A DNA stretch of 64,000 nucleotides from Diplolepis rosae (Eukaryota; Arthropoda; Insecta; Hymenoptera; Diplolepididae). The translations under genes and the position numbers were made by a program. Numbering within the stretch: the stretch's first letter is position 1; each line of letters begins with the position of its first letter. The notes under the pieces are model-generated. The model ran no database searches, was not told the DNA's origin, and worked only from the letters and a program-made list of their open reading frames with translations. This document shows, one piece after another, positions 44,192 to 54,759 of this stretch. The stretch is taken from NCBI GenBank assembly GCA_030998225.1, contig JAPYXD010000754.1, positions 3,162,001-3,226,000 of the forward strand, in the 5' to 3' direction.

Positions 44192-45309
44192 AAAATTTAA
44201 ATATGGTACATTCAGTATAAAGGTGGAATATCTCATAGTTCTGACCATTTTCAGAACTAATTAAATTTTATAATACTTTTCAAATGTGATACTTAATATC
44301 ACGAATACTAATATTGCATTTTCATTATTTTTTAAAGATAAATTTATTATTTTTTCAAAACATCTCAGAATAAATCTGGATGCAGAAATAAACAACTTTA
44401 AATTATTTTTTTTCTTAACATACTTAAATAATATTGAGTAAAATCACATATATAGATATTATAATAATTTATGTTTCTGTAATGCCTTGCATGCAAATTC
44501 AATGTTAAATGAATTGTCCGTGAAGCTGATATACAAAATCGTTTCTTGAAAAATACACGCCTTCGTCCACTCGTGAAAATCACCACAAACGTATCGAATT
44601 TCTTAACTAGGTATAGGACAATAGTCTTCTTCAAGGAGGAAAAGAACCTCTCAGGATTGCTTATAAAAAAATTTTAAAAATTGTCAGTCAGCAAAGCCAC
44701 ATGTCCCGAGTCGGTTTTTAAAACAGTTCAGATCATTCTGTGAGAGACTCCGGTAACAAAGTCCTCAAGAAAAGTTTTCAAAAATGTAAACCTTGTTCGC
44801 GTTTTGTCATTAATAACCAATTGGGCATCCTTCTTTAATAATAAAATTTAAAAAAATTTCCGGTCGGTTCATATGCAACATTTTTTATGTTTTTTCATTT
44901 TATCCGGTTTTTTATTCACAGTGAAAACTAAATATTTTTTTAATTCGTGATGCTGCATACTGGACTACTTCATTTTGAATTGCAAGCTATGAGATAAGTT
45001 TTCCAATTTTATGATAATCCTTATGTTAATTATTTCCGTTTTACAGAAATTTTGAATTAATCTTTGGATTTATGGCACTGAAGAGGGCCCCCATATGTGG
45101 CCGAAACGTTTGCCTTTCTTTCTTTTTTTTGCGTATTTTTATATCTAATAGTGATAATTTTAATCGAAGAAAATAAAAAGAATCTGACCCTATGCTAAAA
45201 TAACGAGAAATGAACAAAAATATATATTTTCTACTTCATTCGATTTTATCATCTTCAAGTAATTATTTTTCGAAATTTGATTCAAATACTTGAATAAGTT
45301 TCGAAGATT
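44192..45309. other. AT-rich DNA with two short dispersed repeats
   Basis: Contains the GGCCGAAACGTTTG segment (45070-45111, partner at 38751) and a fragment of the 44-kb foldback loop (45180-45225). Nothing else is recognised. Confidence 0.4.
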
Positions 45310-45835
45310 TTTCGAAATTTGACTGATCCAAGTGCGAATTGCCGAAACTGGTAATACGGCACAATCTTGGCCTAATATCGGCAGCAAAGAGTTGGCTATT
45401 GTTATTAGGCCAGTGACGCCGTTTGAATCGGTCAAATGCTGGGCCGACGACGGCGGCCGTTCTCGACTGTTTAAATTGACCGACCTTCTGCCGAAACTTG
45501 GCCCAGTATCGGCCCTATACCAAGCCGATTGTCACTTTTACTATGGCATCCAGTTCCGTAAATAGAAGAGCCAGAGTCCGGCCCATGGACGTCATATTAC
45601 TGCGCCATATGTTACTTTTACCCCAGCAAACCATTCTGAAAGTGAGAAAACCAGAGTTCGGAACAGATTTGGCCCGTTGCTGTGCCGAAAACAAGTGTTC
45701 GCGGCCCGAGTTTGGGCCAATATTGGCCTCCAAGTGCATACGGGAGTTATCATTCCAGCAAAGGCACGATATTGGAAACCGATTTTCGGCAAAAAATTTT
45801 CCGATGCTGGGCCAGTGTTGGGCCGTATCTAATCG
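45310..45835. repeat. GGCC-rich repeat, opposite orientation to 40507-41131
   Basis: Reads GCCGAAACTGG, ATACGGCACAATCTTGGCC, TGGGCCGACGACGGCGGCC, CGGCCCTATACCAAGCCGA, CGGCCCGAGTTTGGGCCAAT and others. These are matched in reverse order near 40.6-41.05 kb. By eye the two are well over 80 percent alike, and together they form a 5-kb-spaced inverted pair. The 135-codon plus frame (45498-45905) is the mirror of the 157-codon minus frame at 40.5 kb and is not evidence of a gene. Confidence 0.65.
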
Positions 45836-45863
45836 ATTTGGAAGGAATCATTTGATAGAAATT

Positions 45864-45925
45864 GGCGTTGTCGAGCGGTTAGCGTACGTTAGTTGTAGGT
45901 CGTAGGGTGCCCGTTAGGTAGGTTG
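45864..45925 (+). pseudogene. Class-II tRNA-like or SINE head, 5' part
   Basis: GGCGTTGTCGAGCGGTTAGCG resembles the 5' end and A box of tRNA-Ser/Leu (TGGCNNAGYGG pattern). The matching B box is found only after the 1.1-kb insertion, in 47067-47105 (GGTTCGAATCTCG). With the insertion removed, A and B boxes lie about 60 bases apart, compatible with a tRNA carrying a long variable arm or with a tRNA-derived SINE. Confidence 0.4.
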
Positions 45926-45927
45926 TA

Positions 45928-47064
45928 CACGGAAAAAATTTGTCGCTTAAAAAGTCATCGACTTTGTATAATACTCGTGGATAGGTTAGAAAGTCGACTA
46001 AACATTATGAGCTTCCTTATTGAAGAATATGATAGATAGTCGCTGAAAATGTAAAACGTAAATTCGAAAGTTTAAGTGACAGTCGCGGAAAATTTAAAAC
46101 ACCGTGGGTTGGGTTCCATTGTCTCTAAACCAGGCATCGAAAGTCTAAGTGACAGTCGAAGAAAATTTTGAACAGTGTAAAAAGGAAAATATTATTTTCT
46201 GTGATATGATCCTGCACTTATATAGTTAATTATTTTTCACTTTTACATTACCTATATAATCCTAATTATGAACTTACCATTATATTTAACACTGCACATT
46301 ACAGAAACGCAATTTTTTATAAACACTTCGCAGCACCGAGAATCGAACGCTCGCACGCACGCACGCATCCTAACCTAATTCTAATCGCACGCCTAAAACC
46401 CGCATATCCGATACATGTCATGGAGACTTGTGTAAAATATTTGGATCACATTCAGAGTTTGAAGGCAAATCTAAAATAATAGATAAATTTCAAATTTGAC
46501 GTAATACACTTTATCAAGTTAAACATATACTTACTCGGAACTAATTCTTCAATGTACGCTTCAATCCAGATTCAAACGAAACCAAACGACACGCAATCTC
46601 AAAATCTAACCAAAATTATTACAAAAACATAAAGCTGAGCTGCATTGTCTGCTGTGCGATGCTACAAATTACGTTTCTGCGCATCGCTTTTTGCGACTGT
46701 CGAAGAAATTTTAGAAGACGGCATATAAAATCTGATGGACTTTAGAATACAATTTACAAAACTATTTGTTTGAATTACTTTAATTTCAAATTATTCGATA
46801 GTCTTTTAAAATCTATGACAAATGAATCCAAAGATTATGAAACTTTTCATTACTTCTTAGAAAAGATCAGTTAGTGTTTAAAATACTTTTATAATAGTAA
46901 ATACGCGACTTTTTTTCTTCGACCTGGTTTTCTAAAAGTTAGTCGACTTTTTTCTACTATTTCCTAAAAGTCATTGAAACCTTACAAGACTTTCTCCGAT
47001 TTTACTTTCTGTCCACGACTCTTCGAATAGTCTGTTAAATTTTAAGCGACAAATTTTTTCCGTG
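45928..47064. mobile_element. TA-flanked element with CACGGAAAAAATTTGTCGC ends
   Basis: TA (45926-45927) + CACGGAAAAAATTTGTCGCT is exactly inverted at the right, over about 25 bases, ending CCGTG + TA (47065-47066). The subterminal regions carry AGTCGACTTT and AAGTCTAAGTGACAGTCG motifs in both halves. The 1.1-kb interior has no transposase frame. It fits a Tc1/mariner-type non-autonomous element and splits the tRNA-like sequence at 45864-45925 / 47067-47105. Confidence 0.75.
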
Positions 47065-47066
47065 TA

Positions 47067-47105
47067 GGTTCGAATCTCGTAGGTAGAACAATTTAAAAAA
47101 AATAA
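47067..47105 (+). pseudogene. Class-II tRNA-like or SINE head, 3' part with B box
   Basis: GGTTCGAATCTCGTAGG carries a Pol III B-box match (GGTTCGANNCC) and is followed by an A-rich tract (TTTAAAAAAAATAAA), as often seen at SINE 3' ends. It is the continuation of 45864-45925. Confidence 0.4.
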
Positions 47106-47189
47106 ATTTCGCGAAAACTTGAGTGGAAAAAAGAATTGATATAAATAGGTTAAACATTTTGATTTTTTTTTCATTTATTATTTATACAA

Positions 47190-47420
47190 TCCTGAGTTAT
47201 AGTTATCAGTACTATACCAGTACTGGTTTCCAGTACAGTTCAAGTACTGGTTATCCGATAATGGCATGTCCGTATAAGCCCAATACTGACTTCTACTGGC
47301 AGGAAGTACTCAGCCAGTACTGACAAACCAGTTATGGTAAAGCGATATCAGCCCCCAATTATGCCAGTGCAAGTGCCAGTACTGATTGCCAGTACTGCTG
47401 CCACATCCGGCAGTACGAGC
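47190..47420. repeat. CAGTACTGG-rich repeat block
   Basis: More than ten CAGTACTG, CCAGTACT or near variants in both orientations (for example TACCAGTACTGGTTTCCAGT and GCCAGTACTGATTGCCAGTA). Each motif is itself palindromic around AGTACT. This may be a subterminal binding array of a lost transposon. The frames at 47123 and 47334 pass through it. Confidence 0.6.
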
Positions 47421-47911
47421 CCATTGCTAAAGTCTGATTGGGCGACCATATGGACCAGATCGCTTTTCTTTGCTTACTTTCAAGACTCACCAAAATCCTA
47501 TGGGTTTTGCTTTCTAGGATTATGTGAGTGCTTTGTATATAGAATGTCACTGCCTGAGACATCTTTGAGTCCTCAACAAATGTGACGCCCTTTGTGACTT
47601 TATATGTCAGGATTTAGGGTGAACGATCGACAGTCAGAACTGTCACTCAATTCACATTTTTTTTCGGCAAGCATTCAGATGGGACTATGTTCTGTGTTTT
47701 TTTTTAAGTTAAGAAAAATCCAGGTGATGGTATATGATTCTATGGAGGGTTTTTGTAACGATTTATGACAAATCGGAAATAGTTATCTGTCGAAAATTTA
47801 TTGATAGATATTGAGGGTTTTTAATACTGCATAGACAGAGAAAGTTTTTATAGCAATATATGTTTTGTTTTATATTGATAATTCTAAAAAATATTAGGAA
47901 TCTAGGGAAAA
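47421..47911. other. Mixed DNA, no gene supported
   Basis: Moderately GC-rich up to 47640 and AT-rich afterwards; no repeat arms found. Confidence 0.3.
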
Positions 47912-48273
47912 TTAAGGGCATGTGATACCTGAGAAAAGTAGCAAGTTCATGTGAACAATTTGGTCCAATCTCTACATGTTTGTGTCCAAAATACATGAAA
48001 TGTTGTTACTATAATTTAAGAAACAACAGAGAAGATAAAAAAATATGTAGATAGACTTCTTTTGATTTTGATAATGAAAACAAATTTTCCGATATATTTT
48101 GCTAAATTTGAACTTTTTTTCAATTTCGAAACCAAAAATAGTCTATTTCTGTTTTTATCTCCTCTAACATTTCCGAAATTTTGGAAACAAAATTTTATGC
48201 ACTTTGGACACAAACATGTAGAAATATAAAATCAATAAAATTTGCTAATTTCCTAAGTATCACATTGCCTTAA
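47912..48273. mobile_element. Element T5 with intact TTAA duplication
   Basis: TTAA (47912-47915) + GGGCATGTGATACCTGAG is inverted, with few mismatches, as CTAAGTATCACATTGCC + TTAA (48270-48273). Inner arms pair through ACATGTTTGTGTCCAAA. Diverged copies lie at 30884-31250, 36900-37040 and 56160-56433, which makes T5 the most frequent TTAA family in the window after A. Confidence 0.8.
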
Positions 48274-48354
48274 GCTTTAATGGTAATTATCCCTCGGATT
48301 GGAAATTTTTCGTAGTCAAAATACTGAAGATTCGAAAAATGATATAAAACTTTA

Positions 48355-48628
48355 CTCCCTAAATCCGAAACAGTGAAAACCACTGTTTCGAATGTTGTAA
48401 GTCTTGTTCATATAGAATCAGTGAAATTTAACTGATATCACTAGGGACACTCACTGGTTGATTAGCGAATTTCACTGTTGGCCAGTATATTTCACTGATT
48501 AACCAATAAGTATCCCTGGTGAAATCAAGTAAATTCCACTGATTTCTATATGTGGAAGACTAATAACATTCGAAACAGTAGTTTTTCACTGTGAAACAGT
48601 GAGTTTGTACTGTTTCGGATTTAGGGAG
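48355..48628. mobile_element. Family-B element, complete, TA-flanked
   Basis: TA (48353-48354) + CTCCCTAAATCCGAAACAGTG to TACTGTTTCGGATTTAGGGAG + TA (48629-48630). Internal arms pair further (GTTTCGAATGTTG, ATAGAATCAGTGAAATTTA, ATCACTAGGGA). The terminus differs from family C by only a few bases, so B and C probably use the same transposase. Confidence 0.8.
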
Positions 48629-48889
48629 TAGTTTAGGTTATAGTAAAGTTTGATCCAATCTATAGTAGATTATTATATAGTTCATCTGAAATATAGTATT
48701 TCGCTTTAAAAAATTCCCATTATGACACGTTATTCCCTGAATTGAAACATAGTTTAGCAAACATTGTAAATTTGAGTTTCTCCTTGTATTTGCTTTGATG
48801 TTACTGAATTGGCAATTGTGATTTGTTCAATAACAAAGCTTACAACATTTTGTTTTTGCTTTTGTTTCGTTTTATTTTTGGTTTCTTAC

Positions 48890-49210
48890 AGTACAGTAAA
48901 CCCAGGAAAAAAGTTTAATTGTATAAAGAAAATCGTTTTGTTGATTGTATTTCGTTGATTATGAAAAATATTTTGGCTGAGTGAAGTAAATTTTTGTTCG
49001 TGTGATCAAATTTGTTTGCTTGAGTGAACAGTAAAAGCTTCTGTTTGAACGGTTTTGTTAACTTTACAATATATTTTGTTAATGTTGCAAAATATTTGGT
49101 TGGATCAACAAAAGTATTTAATAACATGAAACACATTTGAAAGGATCAAGAATAATATTTGGTATAATCAAATTGTGTTGAGTTGACTAAACATTTTGTT
49201 GTCTGGATAA
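48890..49210. repeat. AACAAAA/TTTTGTTG degenerate array
   Basis: AAATATTTGGTTGGATCAAC, TTTTGTTAACTTTAC and related motifs recur every 25-40 bases, as at 54.8-55.3 and 58.8-59.9 kb. Confidence 0.45.
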
Positions 49211-49814
49211 TAACAAATTTTAGGGTTAATTTACTAAATCTTTTAACCATTTCCATGTTTTCAATTGAAAATATATAACTTCTGTATAATGCAAAATCTC
49301 TAAATAACAATCCTTTTAAAATTCGAGAAAACGTTGAATCAAAATATATTTGATCATGATTTTGACTTAAGAATTTGAAAAAAAAAAAAAAGTAAAATTT
49401 TATTTCTTCTTGCATCAATATATTAAAATTTAAAATATAAGTTATAAATTGGAAAGAATAAAATGAAGAAATTTGTTTAATAATAATAGAAGCAGTTTCG
49501 ATTACATATAAAATTAGGTTATTATTTCTCTTTTTATGCCATTTTCATTCTCTCAATCCTCCAAGACTCGCGTTTTTTTTATCTTTTTAAACTTGAATCA
49601 TTTATAACACGAGAAATCTTTTAATTAGGATACTATACTTAATTACATTTTAACTGTATTTAAGAATTACAAAGAAATGCTCATAGCGAAAATGCTTCGG
49701 GTTTAAAAAATTTGCTAGACAAAATTTCCCTTTTTCTTTCTCTCAAAGCCTCAAAGCCTGTAACAATTATTCTTTGATTAAACCAAAATTTGTTACTTTT
49801 TCTCTAAAAACTTA

Positions 49815-50106
49815 CACTGTTAAAAATTTCTGTATTAAACTTTCATTACCTGTAATGGAAGCTTTTTTCAGTAACGTATATTAAATTTAAAATACTCTTC
49901 TTATAAAAAATACAAACTTTTATTTAAATTTTAATACACATGTGTATATATTTTGATAATGTCTGGCAATTTTAATATATTTTGATTGAAAAGTTATTAA
50001 ATTTAATATGAATGTGTACTAATTTTTCATAATATACAAATCTATTAATTCTAATTTACCACTTGTATATTAAAGTCTATCAAAATTAATAAGATTTTTA
50101 ACAGTG
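49815..50106. mobile_element. Family-E element, intact, TA-flanked
   Basis: TA + CACTGTTAAAAATTTCTG (49815) to ATTAATAAGATTTTTAACAGTG (50106) + TA. Imperfect inner pairing involves TATATTAAATTTAA and its inverse. It is the reference for the interrupted copy at 24212-25076. Confidence 0.75.
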
Positions 50107-50108
50107 TA

Positions 50109-51360
50109 TATATAAAAATAATCAGAGAATAATTATACATTTCTACAGTGGATCAATGTTCCCATTAAAATTACTAACGTGAAATATTATATCTCATCCG
50201 TACTATATATTAATGTAATATCCGTTTGTTGAAATATATCATCATTTTAGCAATCCAATTGAATAAATAATTCATAAATTGGAACTAGGGAGATATTTCG
50301 TAGCATCTCAAGCGTAAAGTATTATAGTCTCTCACTGCCAATATTCATATATATAATAGAAGCGTGGAGTATAGTTAAATTAGTGAACAAAATAGAATAT
50401 GAAATCTTAATTATATTTCTCATTCTCATATCTTATAAAAAGTATAATAACTCATTGTACATTTAAAGATAGTATTTAAGTGGGATTACTCAGTAGTAAA
50501 GGTCAATGTTAGTCAAACAATTGCCTATTTTTTCAACTGTTAACATTATTTTATTTTACTTTTGTTATACAACACAATTCAATAATCAAATAAATGTATA
50601 TTTTATGTTAAATCAGACTTATTCTATAATTGCAAATAAATCAACTTTATCGCATGGTCCAAAAAATAATTTCTAAGATTCAGAAATAGATTCTACAATT
50701 AAGGATTTATTTTGTTTTAAAAAATTAATAATTAAATTAATCGATTTTATTAATCCTACATTCGAGAATCGCAATGTAATTATTTATAAAATCGTTTGAA
50801 AAATAAAATTTTTTTTTCATGTACTTCTGAGAAGAACATATTATTCATTTTAATTAATTTATTTTAATAATGAGATTATAATAAAGTTATTTTTAATGGC
50901 AAAAAATAAATTTTTAACTACAGTATATGAAAAGTGGTTGAATTTTGAGAAATTTCTAACAGTGGAAGGAATACAAATATACGAGAGAGATCAGAGTGCA
51001 AACTGAGTTATTCATGACATTAATTCTGATTCGATTTGATTCTTACGCTGTCAATATCAAATGATTCTCACGGATCGTTGCCAACTGAGGGAAGTCAAAG
51101 TGAATAAAATGAAAATCCTGATACGGCTTATGTCGCGCTAGGATGATCACCCTCTCAGCATCCTTGCTAAATTTGATCTTACCAGCTGAATGACTTGGCA
51201 AGCCAACAATGGTTAATCTTTTTCTCCATCTTTTCATCTAAGGAACGGGTTTCTAACTTCTTATATTTATTTCAGTCGCATTTTTGATCAGATAGTTCTA
51301 CAAATACGCTGTTGAAAATCTTCTGAAATCTATTAAATTTTAACCTCACAAAGGTAAGGT
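50109..51360. other. AT-rich DNA, no gene supported
   Basis: No repeat arms recognised. A slightly GC-richer patch at 51010-51240 carries a minus frame (51043-51237) with no support. Confidence 0.3.
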
Positions 51361-51371
51361 AAAAATTTATC

Positions 51372-51620
51372 ATAAGGTAGACTCGCGAAATTTAGGCCTC
51401 AGACAAAAATAAATAATTTTTCTTTTGAGAATATCAATATTATTATTATTATTCGTTATAGTATCTTTGTAACAAAGATACTATAACGAATTTAATTTTG
51501 GGCCAAGATAAAGACTAAAGACATGAATCCAAACATGTCACGAAATTATTATTATTATTAAAAAATTTAAAACACAAAAAAATAATTGTATTAATTAATT
51601 TTATCTTTGCCTGAATTTTT
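51372..51620. mobile_element. Element A, decayed copy with an inserted perfect palindrome
   Basis: ATAAGGTAGACTCGCGAAAT, GGCCTCAGACAAAAATAAA, ATATTATTATTATTATT and ATTTTATCTTTGCCTGA follow the element-A order. The copy is interrupted at about 51450-51545 by sequence that starts with the palindrome at 51451-51491. Confidence 0.55.
51451..51491. repeat. 41-nt perfect palindrome
   Basis: ATTCGTTATAGTATCTTTGT pairs without mismatch with its inverse around a single central A (51471). It could extrude as a cruciform or be the remnant of two inverted transposon ends joined head to head. Confidence 0.8.
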
Positions 51621-51622
51621 TT

Positions 51623-52721
51623 ACATTCTCATCATGGATGAGAAGGTATTGGTTTTATGTCAAAAATGACTTTCGAAATTTTCATCAAATCTTTACGTTT
51701 TGAGACCCCCTGAGTCAGAAAAAATGGTTTTTACGAAAGTGTCTGTCTGTCTGTCTGTCTGTCTGTAGGTCGTGTGCGGCATAACTCTCGATAGAATTAT
51801 CAGATTGAATTGAGCTTTGGTACATTTTATCGGAGCCGAAAAAGTAAGGACAAGTTCGTTAACCAGCCACATCCAATCAAAATTGAGGGATGGAGCACTA
51901 CTTTTGTGTTTTTGAAAATAATTTTTTGAAAAAATCAAAAATTCCAATCCTGGTTTTTGATAGTGCTCATAAATCTCTACAAATTATCCTAATAACATTT
52001 TTTGATTAAATCAAAATTAGAAATGTTACAGCATATTCAAATTCGAAAAAAGTCAATATCAAAATTCCATTTTCCAGTTAAATTATACGAGATACGAAAA
52101 AACGTTATTATACAATATTATTGAATACATAAAGACCTACAAATTTGAATTATAACATTTTTTCATAAGATGCATATTTTTCTTTTTAATTAAAAAAAAA
52201 AACTATTGAAAATCCAAAATTCAATTTTTTAACAATAATATGTGAAATACGAAAAAAACGTAAGAATACAAAGTTGTTCGTTTCAGAAAGATCTACAAAT
52301 TTTGTCTGATACAGTTTCTGATAAAAGATATATTTTTCGTTTCAATTCCAAAAAATACGATAAAAATGAAAAAATTCCATTTTTAGACAAAATATGTGAG
52401 ATGCAAAAAAAACATTTAGATGGAAAATTGTTTGCCTAAATGAGGTCTACAAATTCTGATAAAAAAATTTCGGGACAGGATGTATATTTTATGTTTTGAT
52501 TTTTAATATTGAAAACATTCGATTTTTTTCACCAAAATATGTGAGATACGATATAAGCGTTGTTCTGCAAAATCGTTTCCTTAAATAAAGTCTATGATTG
52601 TTTTTCCTTTTTAGATATGTGGAAGAAAGTAAATTCTTTTAATCATGTAATTTATTAAAAAGTTATACTGAAATGTATACAGAAAATCGAGCGCGAAGCG
52701 CGAGTGTCATGATGAGAATGT
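51623..52721 (+). repeat. Family-D repeat, reference copy with ACATTCTCATCA ends
   Basis: ACATTCTCATCA (51623-51634) is exactly inverted as TGATGAGAATGT (52710-52721). Inside lie TTTACGTTTTGAGACCCCCTG, a (TCTG)n run (51741-51767), CGGAGCCGAAAAAGTAAGG, and a series of diverged sub-units of about 150 bp containing CGAGATACGAAAAAACG. A CGAGCGCGAAGCGCGAG hairpin lies just before the right end. Similarity to the 34-kb copy continues about 100 bases past the right end, so the true element may extend beyond these inverted bases. The superfamily is uncertain. Confidence 0.6.
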
Positions 52722-52904
52722 GTTCCTTAAGGCCGATAGAGCCTTAAGTAAATTGAATTTCCTGTTTCACTTAAATTCAAAAAGAAATTCAGTGACTTTG
52801 AGAAAATGTGTAATTCACATCATCTGTAATATTATTATAAAATTGGTTTGAGCTTCAGTATCAAAATATAAGAAAAAACTTAAATTTATGCGAAGAGCAC
52901 AAGA

Positions 52905-53050
52905 CCGAGCGCGAAGTGCGAGGTCCAGAAAGAACGGAGCGCGAAGCGCGACGATCGAATCGCGCGCCCTAGGCGCGCTCAAACTTGCGAGCGAAGCGAG
53001 CTGCGCGCAAAGCGCGCGATGAGAATGTGCCCGCAAAGTGGGCAGATTTT
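52905..53050. repeat. Cluster of GCGAAGCGC hairpins
   Basis: In 146 bases there are at least six short dyads of the form GAGCGCGAAGCGCGA, GCGAGCGAAGCGAGC, GCGCGCAAAGCGCGC and GCCCGCAAAGTGGGC, each a stem with an AA/AAG loop. A diverged inverse copy is at 7370-7470, and single dyads lie at 34833-34850 and 52689-52706. GC content is far above the surroundings. The spurious minus frame at 52815-53069 reads through it. Confidence 0.7.
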
Positions 53051-53360
53051 TTTTATCGCTTTGAGCCAAATTTTAAAAAATGATATACAATTATAATATA
53101 TCACCGATCATTTTGTCAGGGTAAAGGTTCTATACAACATGAACGTTTCCATTTTTTGAAAATAAATTCTTTAATAGCTGAAATTATTAAAAAACCATTT
53201 TCCAAAAGAAAACTTAAATTAAAAAAATTACTAAATTTGATAATTGATATTTTTTGAATTTTTGTAACTGAAAATTGAAAGATGTTTTTTTGAATTTACC
53301 AAAAAGTAAATGAATTTTCTTAAATTTTATTATAATATTAAAATATTGTTGATGTTCTTA

Positions 53361-54045
53361 GTTGGCTTTAGGGTCCAGAAAAAATGTAACTCAAAGTTTC
53401 ATATTTTCAAACGTTTCGACTCAGATTGGAGTCCTCATCAGTGAGAATTTATTTCTATAAAAAATACAAAGGAAGAAACTTAAAAAATTTGCACGTGTAA
53501 CCGATGAACATTGTGGTAAAAAATGATATAAAAGAATCGCGAGTGTGAAACTATAAAATTGGTCTAAGTAACTAAATTTGAAACAAAATGAAAACTGCAC
53601 AAAATTTTTTTGGTAAAAATACTAAGGGGAGAAACCTAAGGAATTGCGCGTGTGACGGATAAACATTGTGGTAAAAAAACGGTATAAATGAATTGTACAT
53701 GTGAAACTATAAAATTGTTCTAAATAACTAAATTTGCAAAAAAAATGAAAACTGTACAAAAATTCTTTTGTAAAAATACTAAAGGGAGAAACCTAAGAAA
53801 TTGCGCGTGTGACGGATAAACATTGTGGTAAAAAATGATATAAAATAATCGCGAGTGTGAAACTATAAAATTGGTCTAAGTAACTAAATTTGCAAAAAAA
53901 AAAAAATGAAAACTGCATACAAATTTTTTGGTAAAAATACTAAGGGGAGAAACCTAAGAAATTGCGCGTGTCACGGATAAACATTGTGGTAAAAAACGGT
54001 ATAAATTAATTGTACATATGAAACTATAAAATTGTTCTAAATCCT
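53361..54045 (+). repeat. Alternating satellite (A-B-A-B) behind a GGCTTTAGGGTCC head
   Basis: The head matches 24440-24521 (GGCTTTAGGGTCC, AAACGTTTCGACTC, GATTGGAGTCCTCATCAGTG). Four units follow, with CATTGTGG at 53509, 53664, 53821 and 53982, so the period is 155-161. Units 1 and 3 carry GATATAAAA(G/T)AATCGCGAGTG and ATTGGTCTAAGTAACT. Units 2 and 4 carry GGTATAAATGAATTGTACAT (or close) and ATTGTTCTAAA. This is a two-monomer higher-order repeat. Confidence 0.75.
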
Positions 54046-54229
54046 GTCCTGTTTTATTATTTTATTATAATTTTACAAAACAGTAACTGCATAAATCTTC
54101 AGTTACGTGTTTCAGAAAATCTGAACAAAATTTTCAAACTGCGTTTAAAAGTTTTCTGCTACGCTACACGGAATATTTATTTTTCATTAAAAATTTAATT
54201 TAATCAGAACGTGGAAATCAATTAAAACC
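54046..54229. other. AT-rich spacer
   Basis: Nothing recognised. Confidence 0.3.
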
Positions 54230-54650
54230 AATCCTCTCGGTATTTATTCGCAATTTGAAAGGTAGTTTCACCAATTCACTCTACTAGTAGCTTTAGAGCT
54301 TTAAAAATCACAGCATATCCAATGTATCACGACAGAGATTGTGGCGATAAAAGTTCAGTGAAGTTAAATTTGTTAAAGCTGATTGGTCCCTCGTAGCATG
54401 CTGTTGGCAAATTGACGTTACATGTTCGACTTTCACGATTCGGCAGATGCATCTGTTGTTCGATCGTACGAATCTGTAAAACGCGATGCATTTATAAATA
54501 TCTACCGGTTGCCTATGAATATCCCTCGGGCAAGAAACTCGTAATGTAATACATTTAACATATTAGACACGTGTCGGCAGCCTTTTAGCTCCCGGCAAAT
54601 CGGGATTAAACGACAACTGTCAAGAACAAAAACCCTGGTAGGTCTACATC
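54230..54650. promoter_or_regulatory. GC-richer, apparently single-copy island
   Basis: Contains GATCGTACGAATCTG, ATGCATTTATAAATATC and CACGTGTCGGCAGCC (a CACGTG E-box). No repeats match, and no open frame with support is present. Enhancer candidate on composition alone. Confidence 0.3.
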
Positions 54651-54759
54651 TGCTCCCATCCATAGTTTGTTTGTTTTTTAGATTTTTGGGATCTTTTTTC
54701 CGTTGCCGAGTATAAAATTATGTCTCTTTTAATCAAAGAAAACAAATAAAAGGATTTAA

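Noticed and set aside
45498..45905. 135-codon plus-strand open frame
   Set aside because: Same GGCC repeat as at 40.5 kb, translated from the inverted copy.
51623..52721. Helitron interpretation of family D (hairpin before the 3' end)
   Set aside because: The GC-rich hairpin near the end is suggestive, but there is no CTRR terminus, no 5' TC start in an AT target, and the ends are inverted.
52815..53069. 84-codon minus frame with Ala/Arg/Ser repeats
   Set aside because: It is the translation of the GCGAAGCGC hairpin cluster.
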